A stretch of 35,325 nt of DNA from contig JADFAK010000217.1 of NCBI GenBank assembly GCA_015665315.1, positions 1 to 35,325 of the forward strand. The letters run 5' to 3'. The stretch is from Flavobacteriales bacterium (GTDB lineage Bacteria; Bacteroidota; Bacteroidia; Flavobacteriales_D; Sanyastnellaceae). Below are positions 1 through 9,500 of this stretch, one piece after another; within the stretch, counting starts at the first letter, position 1; every line of letters starts with the position of its first letter. The notes under the pieces were generated by a model. That model saw nothing but the letters and a program-made list of their open reading frames with translations, ran no database searches and was not told the DNA's origin. The position numbers and the translations under genes were made by a program.

Positions 1-1487
1 GCATCCCCATCTCCATCCAAGTCGGCTGCATGTACATGGATCGCGAAATTTGCGGTCAAACTGATTATGTTTTCTTCAGAAAAATTTCCTGATCCATCGT
101 TCTGATACCACGCTATTTTATCGTCTCCACTCGATGCCGAAAGCACATCGAAATCTCCATCCCCGTCTAGATCTGAGGTGAAGACCGAAGCTGCTTCATT
201 GGCGTTGAGGCTCACAGTAATTTCATCCGAAAAACCCACCCCGCTTTCGTTTTGATACCAAGCAATTTTATCGTCGTCTCTGGACGATGCGAGCACATCG
301 TTGTATCCGTCGCCATTCAGGTCGGCCGCATGCACAGCACTGGGTTTGTAGGAAGTGGTGACCACGATAATATCATCCGACAAATTTCCATTTCCGTCGT
401 TTTCAAACCAGGATATTGTTCCCGAATCTTTCGAACTTACTACGACGTCGAGATCTCCATCGCCGTCCAAATCGGTACTTATGATTGATCTCGCGTATAC
501 GGCATCGCCGGTGATAACGATCTCATCAGAAAAATTACCGAGGCCGTCGTTTTTATACCAAGTAACACTATCGAAGTTAGGAGCACACAGTATATCCACG
601 TCGCCATCACCATCAAGATCACTTAGATGAACACTCCAAGCCATATTGGCTCCAGTAGTGAGGATGATTTCGCTTGAGAACCCACCCAATCCGTCGTTTT
701 CATACCAAGCAATTTTGTCGTCATTGTAGGAGCTGGAGACGAGGTCCATATCACCGTCACCATCCATGTCGGCCGCTTCTACCGAGGTTGGGCCATTGGA
801 ACTATCGCTCACTACCGCCCCAGTTAAGAACACTTCGTTTTGCCAATTTTCGAACCAGACGACTTGATCTCCACCAAATGCAGTAGTCATCACATCCATG
901 TCGCCATCTCCGTCTAAATCGGCGGCCGACACAGAGCTTGGTATGTAAACAAACAAAGGGAAAAATAATTCGTCTGAAAAACTGCCGTTTCCGTCGTTTT
1001 CGTGCCAGACCACCTTGTCATCTGTAGCGCAAGCGGCCAGTACATCCATGTCACCGTCGCCATCTAAATCGGCGGCATGTACCGACCTAGCTCCTCCTGC
1101 GTCGTTGTTGATGACAATTTTATTGGGAAAATTTCCTTGTCCGTCATTCTCGTACCACGATATTTGGTCATCATTGTAGGTGGCCGATAACACATCTAAA
1201 TCGCCGTCATTGTCCAGGTCTGCCGCATACACCGATCGAGCACCAGGAGCATTTGCATCAATAAGGATTGGCACGCCGAAATCGCCGCCATTATTCTTGA
1301 ACCATACCACTTTGTTATCGTCCGACGAGGCCGAGAGAATGTCCATGTCGCCATCTCCATCCAAATCTGCCGAAAAAACGGATTCCGGGCCGGCAAGTTG
1401 AGGTGTTATTAGGTTTTCTGGCCCAAAAACTTGGGCGGTGGTGGAAAAAGACAACAGTCCCAAAAGGGCTACGAATGCAATTTTCAT
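1..1487 (-). CDS. FG-GAP/VCBS repeat secreted protein (3' end outside window)
   Basis: The reading frame opens with ATG at 1487 and stays open to the left edge, giving 495 codons without a stop, so the C-terminus is missing. The start MKIAFVALLGLLSFSTTAQ is a typical Sec signal peptide. The rest is about ten repeats of roughly 45 residues, each with a calcium-binding-like core of the type DLDGDGDMD followed by a W-[FY]-[EK]-N-[DN]-G segment. This matches VCBS/FG-GAP repeats, which fold as integrin-alpha-like beta-propeller blades on extracellular proteins. In this phylum such proteins usually end in a T9SS sorting domain; that end is not visible here. It lies 47 bp downstream of the exonuclease gene on the same strand. 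The family call is firm. The ligand is unknown. Confidence 0.9.
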   Translation of the reverse strand, partial: MKIAFVALLGLLSFSTTAQVFGPENLITPQLAGPESVFSADLDGDGDMDILSASSDDNKVVWFKNNGGDFGVPILIDANAPGARSVYAADLDNDGDLDVLSATYNDDQISWYENDGQGNFPNKIVINNDAGGARSVHAADLDGDGDMDVLAACATDDKVVWHENDGNGSFSDELFFPLFVYIPSSVSAADLDGDGDMDVMTTAFGGDQVVWFENWQNEVFLTGAVVSDSSNGPTSVEAADMDGDGDMDLVSSSYNDDKIAWYENDGLGGFSSEIILTTGANMAWSVHLSDLDGDGDVDILCAPNFDSVTWYKNDGLGNFSDEIVITGDAVYARSIISTDLDGDGDLDVVVSSKDSGTISWFENDGNGNLSDDIIVVTTSYKPSAVHAADLNGDGYNDVLASSRDDDKIAWYQNESGVGFSDEITVSLNANEAASVFTSDLDGDGDFDVLSASSGDDKIAWYQNDGSGNFSEENIISLTANFAIHVHAADLDGDGD

Positions 1488-1534
1488 AGTCGGCTTATCT
1501 GAGGTTTAAACCAACAAGTTAAGAAATTTGAATC

Positions 1535-2254
1535 TTATACCTCAACAACATCCCCCTCATCCAAAAGCTCCTTCCCCATATACCGCAACATCAACTGGGC
1601 AACAGCCACCACATCTTTTTTGCAGTACTGCTCTATGCGATCAAGGTCATTCTCTTCCCAATAGGTCTTTCCTACTTGCGAACCATCAATATCATCTTTG
1701 GGTGTAGGAATGCCAAAAACCTTGGTCAGTAACTTGATTGAAGTGTAATGCTTGTAATCGCCAAACTTCCACAGTTCCATCGTGTCGAGATGGCGGACTT
1801 CCCAGGGTTTTTTTCCGGCTACATTGAGCGTGCGCGGAATTTTTATGCCCTTGATGAGCATGCGCCGACAGATATACGGGAAATCAAATTCCTTCGCGTT
1901 ATGTCCGCAAAGGAGGTGTTGCGGCTCGGAAAAGTGACCGTCGAGTAGGTTGGCGAATTCTTGGAGGAGCACCGCTTCATCGTCGCCGTAAAAGGAGGTA
2001 ACCCGAAATTTACGGTGGCCCGCTACTTGGCGGAAGTACCCCACGCTGATGCATACTATCTTGCCAAACTCGGCGTAGATGCCTGCGCGCTCGTAACTGT
2101 CTTCCACGCTTAGCTCCTCGCGCTCGCGTATGAATTTACTTTTGGCCTCCCACAGACTTTGGAAATCTGCATCGAGATCGGAAAAATGGGGTTCTTGGGA
2201 AACCGTTTCTATGTCGAGGAAAAGAACATCCTCAATGTCCAATTGATTAAGCAT
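1535..2254 (-). CDS. Predicted 3'-5' exonuclease, PolB-exo2 (DnaQ-like) family
   Basis: This 239-aa protein carries the three DEDD exonuclease motifs in order. Exo I is FLDIET near residue 13, with the metal-binding Asp and Glu. Exo II is the segment CGHNAKEFDFPYI. Exo III is YCKKDVVAVAQL near the C-terminus. This arrangement and length fit the PolB-like exonuclease domain family (PF10108) found as stand-alone proteins in Bacteroidota. The expected role is 3'-5' exonucleolytic processing of DNA or RNA in the cytoplasm; the substrate is not known. Its ATG overlaps the stop of the upstream 135-aa gene (TAATG), which implies translational coupling. There is no signal peptide. The family is clear; the biological role is inferred. 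Confidence 0.88.
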   Translation of the reverse strand: MLNQLDIEDVLFLDIETVSQEPHFSDLDADFQSLWEAKSKFIREREELSVEDSYERAGIYAEFGKIVCISVGYFRQVAGHRKFRVTSFYGDDEAVLLQEFANLLDGHFSEPQHLLCGHNAKEFDFPYICRRMLIKGIKIPRTLNVAGKKPWEVRHLDTMELWKFGDYKHYTSIKLLTKVFGIPTPKDDIDGSQVGKTYWEENDLDRIEQYCKKDVVAVAQLMLRYMGKELLDEGDVVEV

Positions 2255-2661
2255 TATCGAATTATTACGCCCTTGACGTCACCCATCCAGGGCAGTGGAA
2301 CCATGTATCGTTCATCTATGCTGCCTACAACAAATATGAACTTTTTATCCGTCAGCACCCCGTCAATCCAGCAGCTAACCCAAAACTGATTTGTAACTGC
2401 GCGCATTTCTTCCATAAACGGTTCGACCAACACGCTGTCCAAAGGCGAAACCTCTTCGAACATGTGTCGCAATTCGCTGGTCTTCACCTTTTCTCCATTG
2501 ATCTCTCCGTACCCGTTGGAGCGAACCAATACGCCTTCAATTTTAATATCGTTCAGGTTGAAAAGATAAACGTTCCAAATGTCGTTCATCAGGTTGTCTT
2601 TCTCCTTCGCAACCGCAACCGCTACATTTTCCATTGTAGGTGGATCGATGTCTTTCTTCAT
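2254..2661 (-). CDS. Conserved-looking hypothetical protein, 135 aa
   Basis: I do not recognise this family. The protein is 135 aa, has no signal peptide or membrane segment, and is rich in beta-strand-like stretches with charged residues. It contains a Gly-rich turn (SNGYGEINGEKVKTSELR), a WVSCWIDGVLTDKKFIFVVGS strand-turn-strand, and a hydrophobic C-terminal end. Its stop overlaps the start of the exonuclease gene by one base (TAATG), and it begins 8 bp after the serine hydrolase gene, so the three are probably one transcript. The tight coupling suggests that it works with, or is dosed with, the exonuclease. That is inference only. Confidence 0.75.
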   Translation of the reverse strand: MKKDIDPPTMENVAVAVAKEKDNLMNDIWNVYLFNLNDIKIEGVLVRSNGYGEINGEKVKTSELRHMFEEVSPLDSVLVEPFMEEMRAVTNQFWVSCWIDGVLTDKKFIFVVGSIDERYMVPLPWMGDVKGVIIR

Positions 2662-2669
2662 TCTTTTAT

Positions 2670-3866
2670 TTATTTGCCAGCGGCTAGATTATTTTCACTT
2701 TCCAATGCCTCAGCTATACGTGTCGCAAATTCCAAATGCCACTGCAAGTCCAAGGTCATGCCATCTACAGTTTCCGAAGGTCGGTCATGCCCAAGGCGCA
2801 CCACAACAGCATCCAAATGCGGCAAGGGAACAATGTACTGTCCGCGCATGCCCCTAAACGACGGGAAGGGATGTCCTTCGTATTCTCCCAGCCACCATTG
2901 CCAACCGTAATTGACGACATCTACGCCATCTTTGTCCGGAATATGAACCGGAATCCACGCTTTGTTAAAATAGTTTTCGGGGATCAATTGCACCCCCTTC
3001 CATCGCCCTGAATCCAAGGCCAGTTGCCCCAAACGAGCAAAATCACGCGCGCTTGCATAAACCGCCGAGAATGATTTTTCCAGTCCGCCCTCATCGTCCA
3101 AATTCCAAAAGGCATCTTGCTCCGTTCCTATCCTCGACCAGATCTTTTCTGAGAAGTAATCACTCAAGGTTTGCCCCGTCGCCTCTTCCAATGCCAAGCC
3201 CAGCAAGACCGTGTTTCCACCCTCGTATTTCCACACTTTTCCTGGCTCTTCTGTCACGCCATAGCGCATGGTTTCTTCCTTCAAGTGCCTACCATAATAC
3301 GCCTTCGCTTGATAACCAAACGGATTGCTATACGACTCACCATAATTAATTCCCGAGCTCATGGTAAGCAGGTTTTCGATGGTCAATTGACTATTCAAGC
3401 CTTCGGCAAATGCGGGGATATAGTCGCCCAGCTTAGCGTGTATTCCGTCAATTTTACCTTCTTCAATGGCCACTCCCACAGCCATCGAGGTAAGCGTTTT
3501 GGCCATCGAGAAACTGTTGGAGAGCGTCCTTTCGTCATACCCTTCCCAGTAGCGTTCGTAGCGAATCGTGTCGTGCACTATCACCAGCATAGCGCAGTTG
3601 CCGTATTGTTCCCAGCGTTCTTCGTAGTCTTTTTCAATGATCAGCCCTGCGGGCAAATGTTTGACAGCCCAAGGCTCACCTGTTCCCGATTTAATTGCAC
3701 GTAAATCGAAATGTTCCATGTCGTTGATGTCGGGCTTGGTTTCCCCACGCAAAAAAGTGAGCGGAATTCCGCGCAGGATATGCTCGTTGCCCGTCGCCCA
3801 CAGGAGGACTATGGCCAGACCAATAAGAAGCACGATGGTGATCAATATGCGCTTGACTAGATTCAC
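2670..3866 (-). CDS. Serine hydrolase of the beta-lactamase/PBP class C-like family (S12)
   Basis: This 398-aa protein has an N-terminal membrane anchor (about residues 7-24, hydrophobic after MNLVKR) followed by a beta-lactamase-fold domain. The nucleophile motif SxxK is visible as S120-M-A-K123. The family-typical LTMSSGINY segment lies at about 168-176. The second-motif tyrosine is probably Y214 in WKYEGGN, and a C-terminal RGQYIVPLP segment replaces the usual third motif region. Family members (PF00144) include D-alanyl-D-alanine carboxypeptidases, esterases and class C beta-lactamases. Antibiotic resistance should not be assumed from this fold. It probably acts at the periplasmic face of the inner membrane. 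It is the first gene of a three-gene cluster and has a plausible promoter upstream. Confidence 0.88.
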   Translation of the reverse strand: MNLVKRILITIVLLIGLAIVLLWATGNEHILRGIPLTFLRGETKPDINDMEHFDLRAIKSGTGEPWAVKHLPAGLIIEKDYEERWEQYGNCAMLVIVHDTIRYERYWEGYDERTLSNSFSMAKTLTSMAVGVAIEEGKIDGIHAKLGDYIPAFAEGLNSQLTIENLLTMSSGINYGESYSNPFGYQAKAYYGRHLKEETMRYGVTEEPGKVWKYEGGNTVLLGLALEEATGQTLSDYFSEKIWSRIGTEQDAFWNLDDEGGLEKSFSAVYASARDFARLGQLALDSGRWKGVQLIPENYFNKAWIPVHIPDKDGVDVVNYGWQWWLGEYEGHPFPSFRGMRGQYIVPLPHLDAVVVRLGHDRPSETVDGMTLDLQWHLEFATRIAEALESENNLAAGK

Positions 3867-3881
3867 AGGCAGATTTTAGTG

Positions 3882-3911
3882 CAAAGTAAAGGAAGCGAGC
3901 ACATTTGGCAA
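3882..3911 (-). promoter_or_regulatory. Candidate Bacteroidota promoter for the serine hydrolase cluster
   Basis: On the minus strand TTG (3911-3909) is followed about 20 bases later by TACTTTG (3888-3882). This resembles the Bacteroidota -33/-7 pair, but the -7 box has one base fewer than TAnnTTTG. It sits about 16 bp upstream of the ATG at 3866. Moderate support only. Confidence 0.4.
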
Positions 3912-3996
3912 GCCTTGGCCGACGAGTTAATAGCATTTTAATTTGGAAAACCTTTTGGCTATTTCGACGTATAAATTGTGACCCAAGAATTATAAC

Positions 3997-4839
3997 ATGA
4001 GATATCTGATTCTATTCCTATTCACTGCCCCATTTGCGCTTGTCGCTCAAAATCAATTGCAAGATGCCTACCTGGCCTTTGCCGACGAGAACTATGAACT
4101 TGCGGTAGAGCTAGTGACTGAGGTGGTTGAAAATGAAAAATTGGCCGAGGGATATATGCTTCGCGCGGATGCACTGCACAAGCAATCGAATTTTATCAAT
4201 GCGCTGGCCGACTATGATTTTGCCGAAAAATTGGGCTATGGCGGTGACGAACTATTTCAAAATCGTGGTATTTGTCGGTCGTCTTTGAGCATGTACGATG
4301 CAGCTGAAAAGGACTTGTGGAGGCACTTGGAAATTCATCCAGAGAATGCGAAGTCACACTATTATCTCGGTCAAATTGACTACATGAATGGGCTAATGAA
4401 GGATGCCATGGAGCACTTGGAGTATGCCTTGAAGTTTGATGATGAGTACATGCCGTCGTGGTATTTGAAAGGTGCCGTCTACAGTGAAATGGGCGATTAT
4501 AAAAAAGCTAAACAGTGCTTTGAACGAGCCGCTGAATTGGAGCCTGAGTTTCATCGTATTCAACTAAATATTGCACTGATTCACCTCGAACAAATGCGTT
4601 ATGCCGACGCCGAGTTTATGTTAAAAGAATTGAGACTCGTTGATGAGTCGATGGTGGCAGAGGTGCTTTACTATCGCGGAGAGGCTCGTTACTTTCAAAA
4701 GGATATTGAAGGTGCTTGTGAAGATTGGACCGAGGCTGCTGCTTTAGGTGATGAAGATGCACGGGTCAATTACGACCGAATTTGCGTGAAACAAAAGGAT
4801 AATCTCAAGAAGAAAAAGAGAACCTACGCCGAATTTTAA
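3997..4839 (+). CDS. Secreted/periplasmic TPR-repeat protein
   Basis: This 280-aa protein starts with a signal peptide (MRYLILFLFTAPFALVAQ, cleavage probably after ALVA). At least four tetratricopeptide-like helix pairs follow. The clearest are the segment beginning HYYLGQIDYMNGLMKDAMEH and the one containing YSEMGDYKKAKQCFERAAEL, with the usual G-Y-A-P spacing. The C-terminus is very basic (KKKKR). TPR domains are protein-protein interaction scaffolds and no enzymatic motif is present. The gene is convergent with lipB and their stop codons overlap by four bases. Its partner is unknown. Confidence 0.85.
   Translation: MRYLILFLFTAPFALVAQNQLQDAYLAFADENYELAVELVTEVVENEKLAEGYMLRADALHKQSNFINALADYDFAEKLGYGGDELFQNRGICRSSLSMYDAAEKDLWRHLEIHPENAKSHYYLGQIDYMNGLMKDAMEHLEYALKFDDEYMPSWYLKGAVYSEMGDYKKAKQCFERAAELEPEFHRIQLNIALIHLEQMRYADAEFMLKELRLVDESMVAEVLYYRGEARYFQKDIEGACEDWTEAAALGDEDARVNYDRICVKQKDNLKKKKRTYAEF
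4031..4047 (+). repeat. 17-base identical word, copy 1 of 3
   Basis: The word catttgcgcttgtcgct occurs here within the signal-peptide codons of the TPR gene. It recurs exactly at 7461-7477 and 24905-24921. Confidence 0.5.
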
Positions 4840-5534
4840 TCGACGAGGTCGAAGTCAAAGAGATTGGCCAAGTTTTCCAACAACAAGGTCGAAACTTCGG
4901 CTTGATCGACGGGCCGACCCAATTCCAAATGCAGAGAAGTGACTTGTTTGTCCACGATTCCACACGGAACAATATTCCCGAAATAATCCAAATCTACATT
5001 GACGTTGAAGGCAAAGCCGTGCATGGTTACCCACCGACTGCACTTGACGCCCATGGCCGCAATTTTACGGGCCTTGGTGGGATCATCGGCATCCAACCAC
5101 ACTCCGGTGAGTCCCTCGCTTCTTCCAGCGCTTATTCCGTATTCCCCCAAGGTGAGAATAATGGCCTCTTCGAGGTAGCGCAAGTACTTGTGAATGTCGG
5201 TGAAGAACTGGTCTAGGTCGAAGATGGGGTAGCCCACGATTTGTCCGGGTCCGTGGTAGGTAATATCTCCTCCGCGATTGATTTCGTAATACTTGGCTTC
5301 GGCTGTGTTGAGTTGCTTTTCGTCAATGAGCAAGTTTTCTCGTTGTCCGCTTTTTCCCAAAGTGTATACGTGCGGGTGCTCGACAAACAAGAGGTGATTC
5401 TCGGGCGTTACGTCTTCTTCCGAATCGCGGTTGAGGGTTTTTTGTGCAATGACAGCTCTGAACAAAGTCTCTTGGTAGTCCCAAGCTTCTTTGTAGTCCA
5501 TTTTCCCCAAGTCCTGGAACTTGACTTTTCGCAT
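4836..5534 (-). CDS. lipB: Lipoate-protein ligase B (octanoyl-[ACP]:protein N-octanoyltransferase)
   Basis: This 232-aa enzyme transfers octanoyl groups from acyl carrier protein to lipoyl domains of 2-oxoacid dehydrogenases and the glycine cleavage H protein, the first step of lipoate synthesis in the cytoplasm. Signature segments are present: RGGDITYHGPGQ at 87-98, the catalytic lysine in ARKIAAMGVK (K157), MHGFAFNVN at 171-179, and the catalytic cysteine in NIVPCGIVDKQVTS (C191). Length is normal for the family. Its ATG overlaps the stop of the PGI/PMI gene (TAATG), so the two are translationally coupled. No lipA is present in the window. Confidence 0.96.
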   Translation of the reverse strand: MRKVKFQDLGKMDYKEAWDYQETLFRAVIAQKTLNRDSEEDVTPENHLLFVEHPHVYTLGKSGQRENLLIDEKQLNTAEAKYYEINRGGDITYHGPGQIVGYPIFDLDQFFTDIHKYLRYLEEAIILTLGEYGISAGRSEGLTGVWLDADDPTKARKIAAMGVKCSRWVTMHGFAFNVNVDLDYFGNIVPCGIVDKQVTSLHLELGRPVDQAEVSTLLLENLANLFDFDLVD

Positions 5535-6514
5535 TAGAGCTTGGCTAGTTCCGACTTCAACAAGTCGATATTAACGATGGTGACGGGGTCTTGCTTGCCT
5601 ACAATCGCAAGGTGGTAGGAGAACCAATCTCCAAAATGAATCAAGTAAAACATGCGGGCCAACTTGCTGTCGCCTTCGGCTTGAATCGTTTCGACTAGAT
5701 CTACTTTTTTGGTAAAAATCCCACGACATATTTCTGTACGCACGGCATTTCTGTCGTATTCGAGTCCGTCGGAAAGTATGAGTACCCCCAAGTTGTTATT
5801 GGCTGTTTCCCATCCGATGAGCTCGTTGTGGTTCATTTCGGGGATGAGTCCGTGCCAACAAAGTTTCTTGCCGTTCTCGTTGATTTGCTGTCGCCATCTT
5901 ACGGCGACGCCTTCCAATCGAGCTTCGGTGTAGAGAATTGGTAGGCGATCTACGAATTGCTCGGCCAATTTGAGGGCTTTGGTACCGATGTTATCTTGAG
6001 ACGCGGTCAATTGCTTGACAATGGCTTCGAGGTCCTTTTCAAAATCTCCAGCCCATAGTCCGTTGAAATCCAGAATGAACAATTGCTGAATCAAGGAATA
6101 TGCGAGCATCGATCGTGGAGGATTACCGCCAGGAATGATGATGGTGTCTAGCTTGTTGGCCTCTGCGATTTCTTTTACTTTTCCTCCTGAAGTGACGCAT
6201 ACAATTTGGCATTTTCGCTCCAGGGCTACTTCCAAAGCAGCCAAGGTCTCCTCGGTACCCCCAGAATAACTCGATACGATCACCAAAGTATGCTCATCGG
6301 CCCAATTGGGGATGCTGTACTCGTTGTTGGTCAAAAAAGGAATGGTGCACGAGTCGCCCACAATTTGCGACGCGATTTTTCCGCCAATTCCCGATCCACC
6401 CAAACCGGTGGCCAGAATTGTACGAATACCCGTTTTCTTCGTGAGTTTGGCCTTGCGACCAATTTCAAGGGATTCTAGAATGTGAGTAGGAAATGCTTCA
6501 ATAAGGCTTCTCAT
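5534..6514 (-). CDS. Bifunctional phosphoglucose/phosphomannose isomerase (SIS domain)
   Basis: This 326-aa SIS-fold protein interconverts glucose-6-P or mannose-6-P with fructose-6-P, in glycolysis/gluconeogenesis and sugar-nucleotide supply. Visible signatures are GLGGSGIGG at 37-45, NEYSIPNW at about 64-71, the sugar-phosphate binding SSYSGGTEET at 81-90, GNPPRSMLAYS, and MNHNELIGWE in the C-terminal domain (PF10432 type). The length matches the short bacterial/archaeal bifunctional enzymes, not the 550-aa classical PGI. It is first in a two-gene operon with lipB, and a near-perfect -7 box lies about 20 bp upstream. Confidence 0.92.
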   Translation of the reverse strand: MRSLIEAFPTHILESLEIGRKAKLTKKTGIRTILATGLGGSGIGGKIASQIVGDSCTIPFLTNNEYSIPNWADEHTLVIVSSYSGGTEETLAALEVALERKCQIVCVTSGGKVKEIAEANKLDTIIIPGGNPPRSMLAYSLIQQLFILDFNGLWAGDFEKDLEAIVKQLTASQDNIGTKALKLAEQFVDRLPILYTEARLEGVAVRWRQQINENGKKLCWHGLIPEMNHNELIGWETANNNLGVLILSDGLEYDRNAVRTEICRGIFTKKVDLVETIQAEGDSKLARMFYLIHFGDWFSYHLAIVGKQDPVTIVNIDLLKSELAKL

Positions 6515-6533
6515 GCAATCGTTTTAAGGAGCG

Positions 6534-6541
6534 CAAAGGTA
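6534..6541 (-). promoter_or_regulatory. Bacteroidota -7 box (TACCTTTG) for the PGI/PMI-lipB operon
   Basis: Read on the minus strand, this is TACCTTTG followed by CGC, an exact match to the Bacteroidota consensus TAnnTTTG. It lies 19 bp upstream of the ATG at 6514. A T-rich stretch about 18 bases upstream may serve as the -33 element, but no clean TTTG is seen at that spacing. Confidence 0.6.
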
Positions 6542-6564
6542 AGTTTCCTTGCGCAATAGAAAAA

Positions 6565-9500
6565 CTATCGGATGAGAGTAACTGAACCGTAGAATTCAAG
6601 CGTCTTTGGTTCGTGGGCAGGAAGGATGAGCAAGCGCCAAGTGTACACGTCATTTGACGCATAATGGCTGCCCGATTTCACGTCACCTACCCATGGAGCA
6701 TTGGGATCATTTGTTTCGAAGATAAGTTCGCCCCACCGGTTCCAAATCTGGAAAGTGAATTCACTCATTTCAAAGCCCGACCATTGTGGGAAGAAGACAT
6801 CGTTGATACCATCGCCATCGGGAGTGAAAGCATTCGGCACGTAAACGAGCATGGTCGCGTCGACAAAAACAGTTTGATGGATGCTGTCCAAACAACCAAA
6901 TTCATTCACAACGACAAGCGACACGTCGTATTCACCGTAGTCAATAAAATTGTGGAGCGGATCAGGCTCCAGCGCTTGAACGCCATCACCAAAATTATAC
7001 AACCATCCATCGGCGCCGATCGAGGTGTCTTCAAATTGGATCGAAGGATCACCAAAAGCAGCGTTGTTGGCGTCGAAGTTGAAGTCGGCAACGGGCACTG
7101 GCCAAATGGTTAGGTAGTCGGTCACAACAGTATCTGCCGTGCATCCATTGGACGAAGTAAGTACCAGCTCAAGGTCAAAAGTACCTGACTCAAGCACTTC
7201 AAGATCTACTGTTTCACCATTGGCCGAGTTGTTTCCAAAATTCCATTCCCATGAGATAATTTGGTAAGGATCGGGAATGGTCGATAGGTCGGTGAGACTG
7301 ATCGTTCCTCCAGCACAAAAGGCCGTATCGCTTATGGCAAAATCAGGCGTTGGAGCAGGGAAAATCTCAATTTCTTGGGTGAGTGTGTCCGCGCATCCCT
7401 GATCGCTCAGTAAGATCAATTCTACCTCGTAAAAGCCATATTGATCGTAGTCATTTTCACCATTTGCGCTTGTCGCTGAGTTCCCATCACCAAAGGTCCA
7501 TTCATAGGAATCAATCGCACCACTTGGGAGGGTCGAAGTATTGGTAAAAGGAATCAGAGCATTGGCGCAGTCGTTGTCAAATTCAAAATCGGCAGTTGGA
7601 TTCGGATATACGTTGAGGTCGACCGTGATCGAGTCCACACAACCTTCGGCAGTTTCAACCAATAATTCGATCGAATACACGCCCCAGTCGTCCAATACTT
7701 GTGTCCAGTTTTGTTGGTCGTAAGTACCGATATTCTCCATATCCCAGGTCCAACTTGTAAGCACGCCGTCTCCAATGGTGGTTTGGTCGAGCAGACTAAA
7801 TTCATTGCCCGCGCAGCCGTCTTCCAGAGAAAATGCCGCGACTGGCGCTTCGAAAATTTCAAAATCTTGTGTGAGGGAATTTATACATCCTGCATCTGAT
7901 TCAAGCTCTACCGAAAAGGTGAGAATCCCCGTACTCCATGTGTCGAGCGGGTCAGGTTGGTAGTCGGAAGAAGTTCCTAGCGGACCGAAATCCCACTCGG
8001 CGCCGGCGATACTTCCATCGGCAATGGTACTTACATTGGTCACCGCGATCGCCTCGTTCACACACGGACTAACCAGCTCGAAAGCAGGCTCTGGAAGGGG
8101 GTTGACTTCTTGAGTTTCCGTCGCGGTATTCACGCAGCCGTTGGCATCGGTAAAGCTGTAGGTAATGTCGTAATCTCCCCAGCCTATTGACGGGTCGAAT
8201 TCGGTTACGTCGACATTGGCCAGACTGTAGGTTCCTAAAAGCGGACTTCCACCTTCGATCGTCGTGACGGGAGCATCTTCGCACAAAGGTGTAAAAGGCT
8301 CCAAAGCAACCACGGGTAAGGCGTAAATTTCAAATGCTGTTGTGTCGCTATTGATACAGCCATTCGCATCGGTGTAGGCATAAGTAATTTCGTAGAGGCC
8401 CGGAGCATTCGAGGGATCGAAGGTAGCTTCTGGAATATCATTGACGGTATAGATGCCTGGATTGTCATTTGGCAGACCACCGGATAGATCAAAGACATCC
8501 TGCTCGTTGCAGATTCCATCGTCCATTGTCAAAGTCACGAGCGGGAGTTGGTTTACCTCAATCGATAAAACTTCGGTCGCTTGGCAGTCGGCATAAAATC
8601 CAGTCACCTCCAGGTCCTGAGATACGGGCGGACTGAGCCAAAATTCTTCGTTGACTTCGGTGTAGACGTAGCTGTCGTCGAGCCATTCGTAGGTCGTTGC
8701 GCCGTCAAGTGTAAAGAGCAGACTATCGCCCGCACAAATAGGCTCCAGCAGGGAAGCATCCATCGTAAATTCCTCCACTTCGATGGGGTTGTCGCATTCG
8801 ATGAGTACGGGACAACCGTTGGCATCGGTCATGATGAGGGACGGGCAATACGTTCCTGGGAAGTCGTAAACGTGCGTGGTGTTGGTGTTACCCACAGGAT
8901 CGCCAAATCCATCGCCGAAGTCCCAGAAATAGTCAAAACTCACGTCGGTAAGATTAAAAGCTTCGAGGTCAACGGTGAAAGGGGCACATGTTACTGTGTC
9001 TAGAATCTGAGTGAACGGTCCGATAACATTGCTGTACTCAAAAATATCCTCTACGAATACGGTATCGGTGCAGCCAAATTCATTGCAAACGACCAATTGA
9101 AGGTCGAACACACCAATAGGGTAAGTATGGAAAACGGTAATTCCCGCTCCAAACTGGTTGTCGCCAAAACTCCATTGAGAGCATTCGACATTTCCTGCGG
9201 TTGTGTTTTCGAATTGGACTCCGAACAGACAGTTATTGATGCTTGCGTCAAAGGTAAATTCAGCAATAGGATTGATGATGTTTACCAAGTCGGGTTGGCA
9301 AACGGTAGTCTGACAACCGACACTATTCTCGGTGGTCAAACAAATATCGTAGGAGCCATTTTCATAGTAAACATGGTAGGCGTCCTCATCCGAACTAGTG
9401 TTTTCTGCGCCAGAAGCAGGATCTCCAAAGTCCCATTCGAAGGAAGTAATATTCCCCAGAGAGGCATTGATTACTTGAATACTGTCTCCTTGGCATGAAG

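Noticed and set aside
1-1487. Regularly spaced repeats resembling a CRISPR array
   Set aside because: Units are about 135 bp, imperfect and in one reading frame encoding VCBS repeats; no short spacers or cas genes.
3171-3704. A 177-codon plus-strand frame opposite the serine hydrolase
   Set aside because: Antisense shadow of a gene with intact SxxK and other family motifs.
2670-3866. Antibiotic-resistance beta-lactamase
   Set aside because: The S12/class C fold is shared by esterases and carboxypeptidases. The protein is membrane-anchored and lacks a canonical class C KTG motif.
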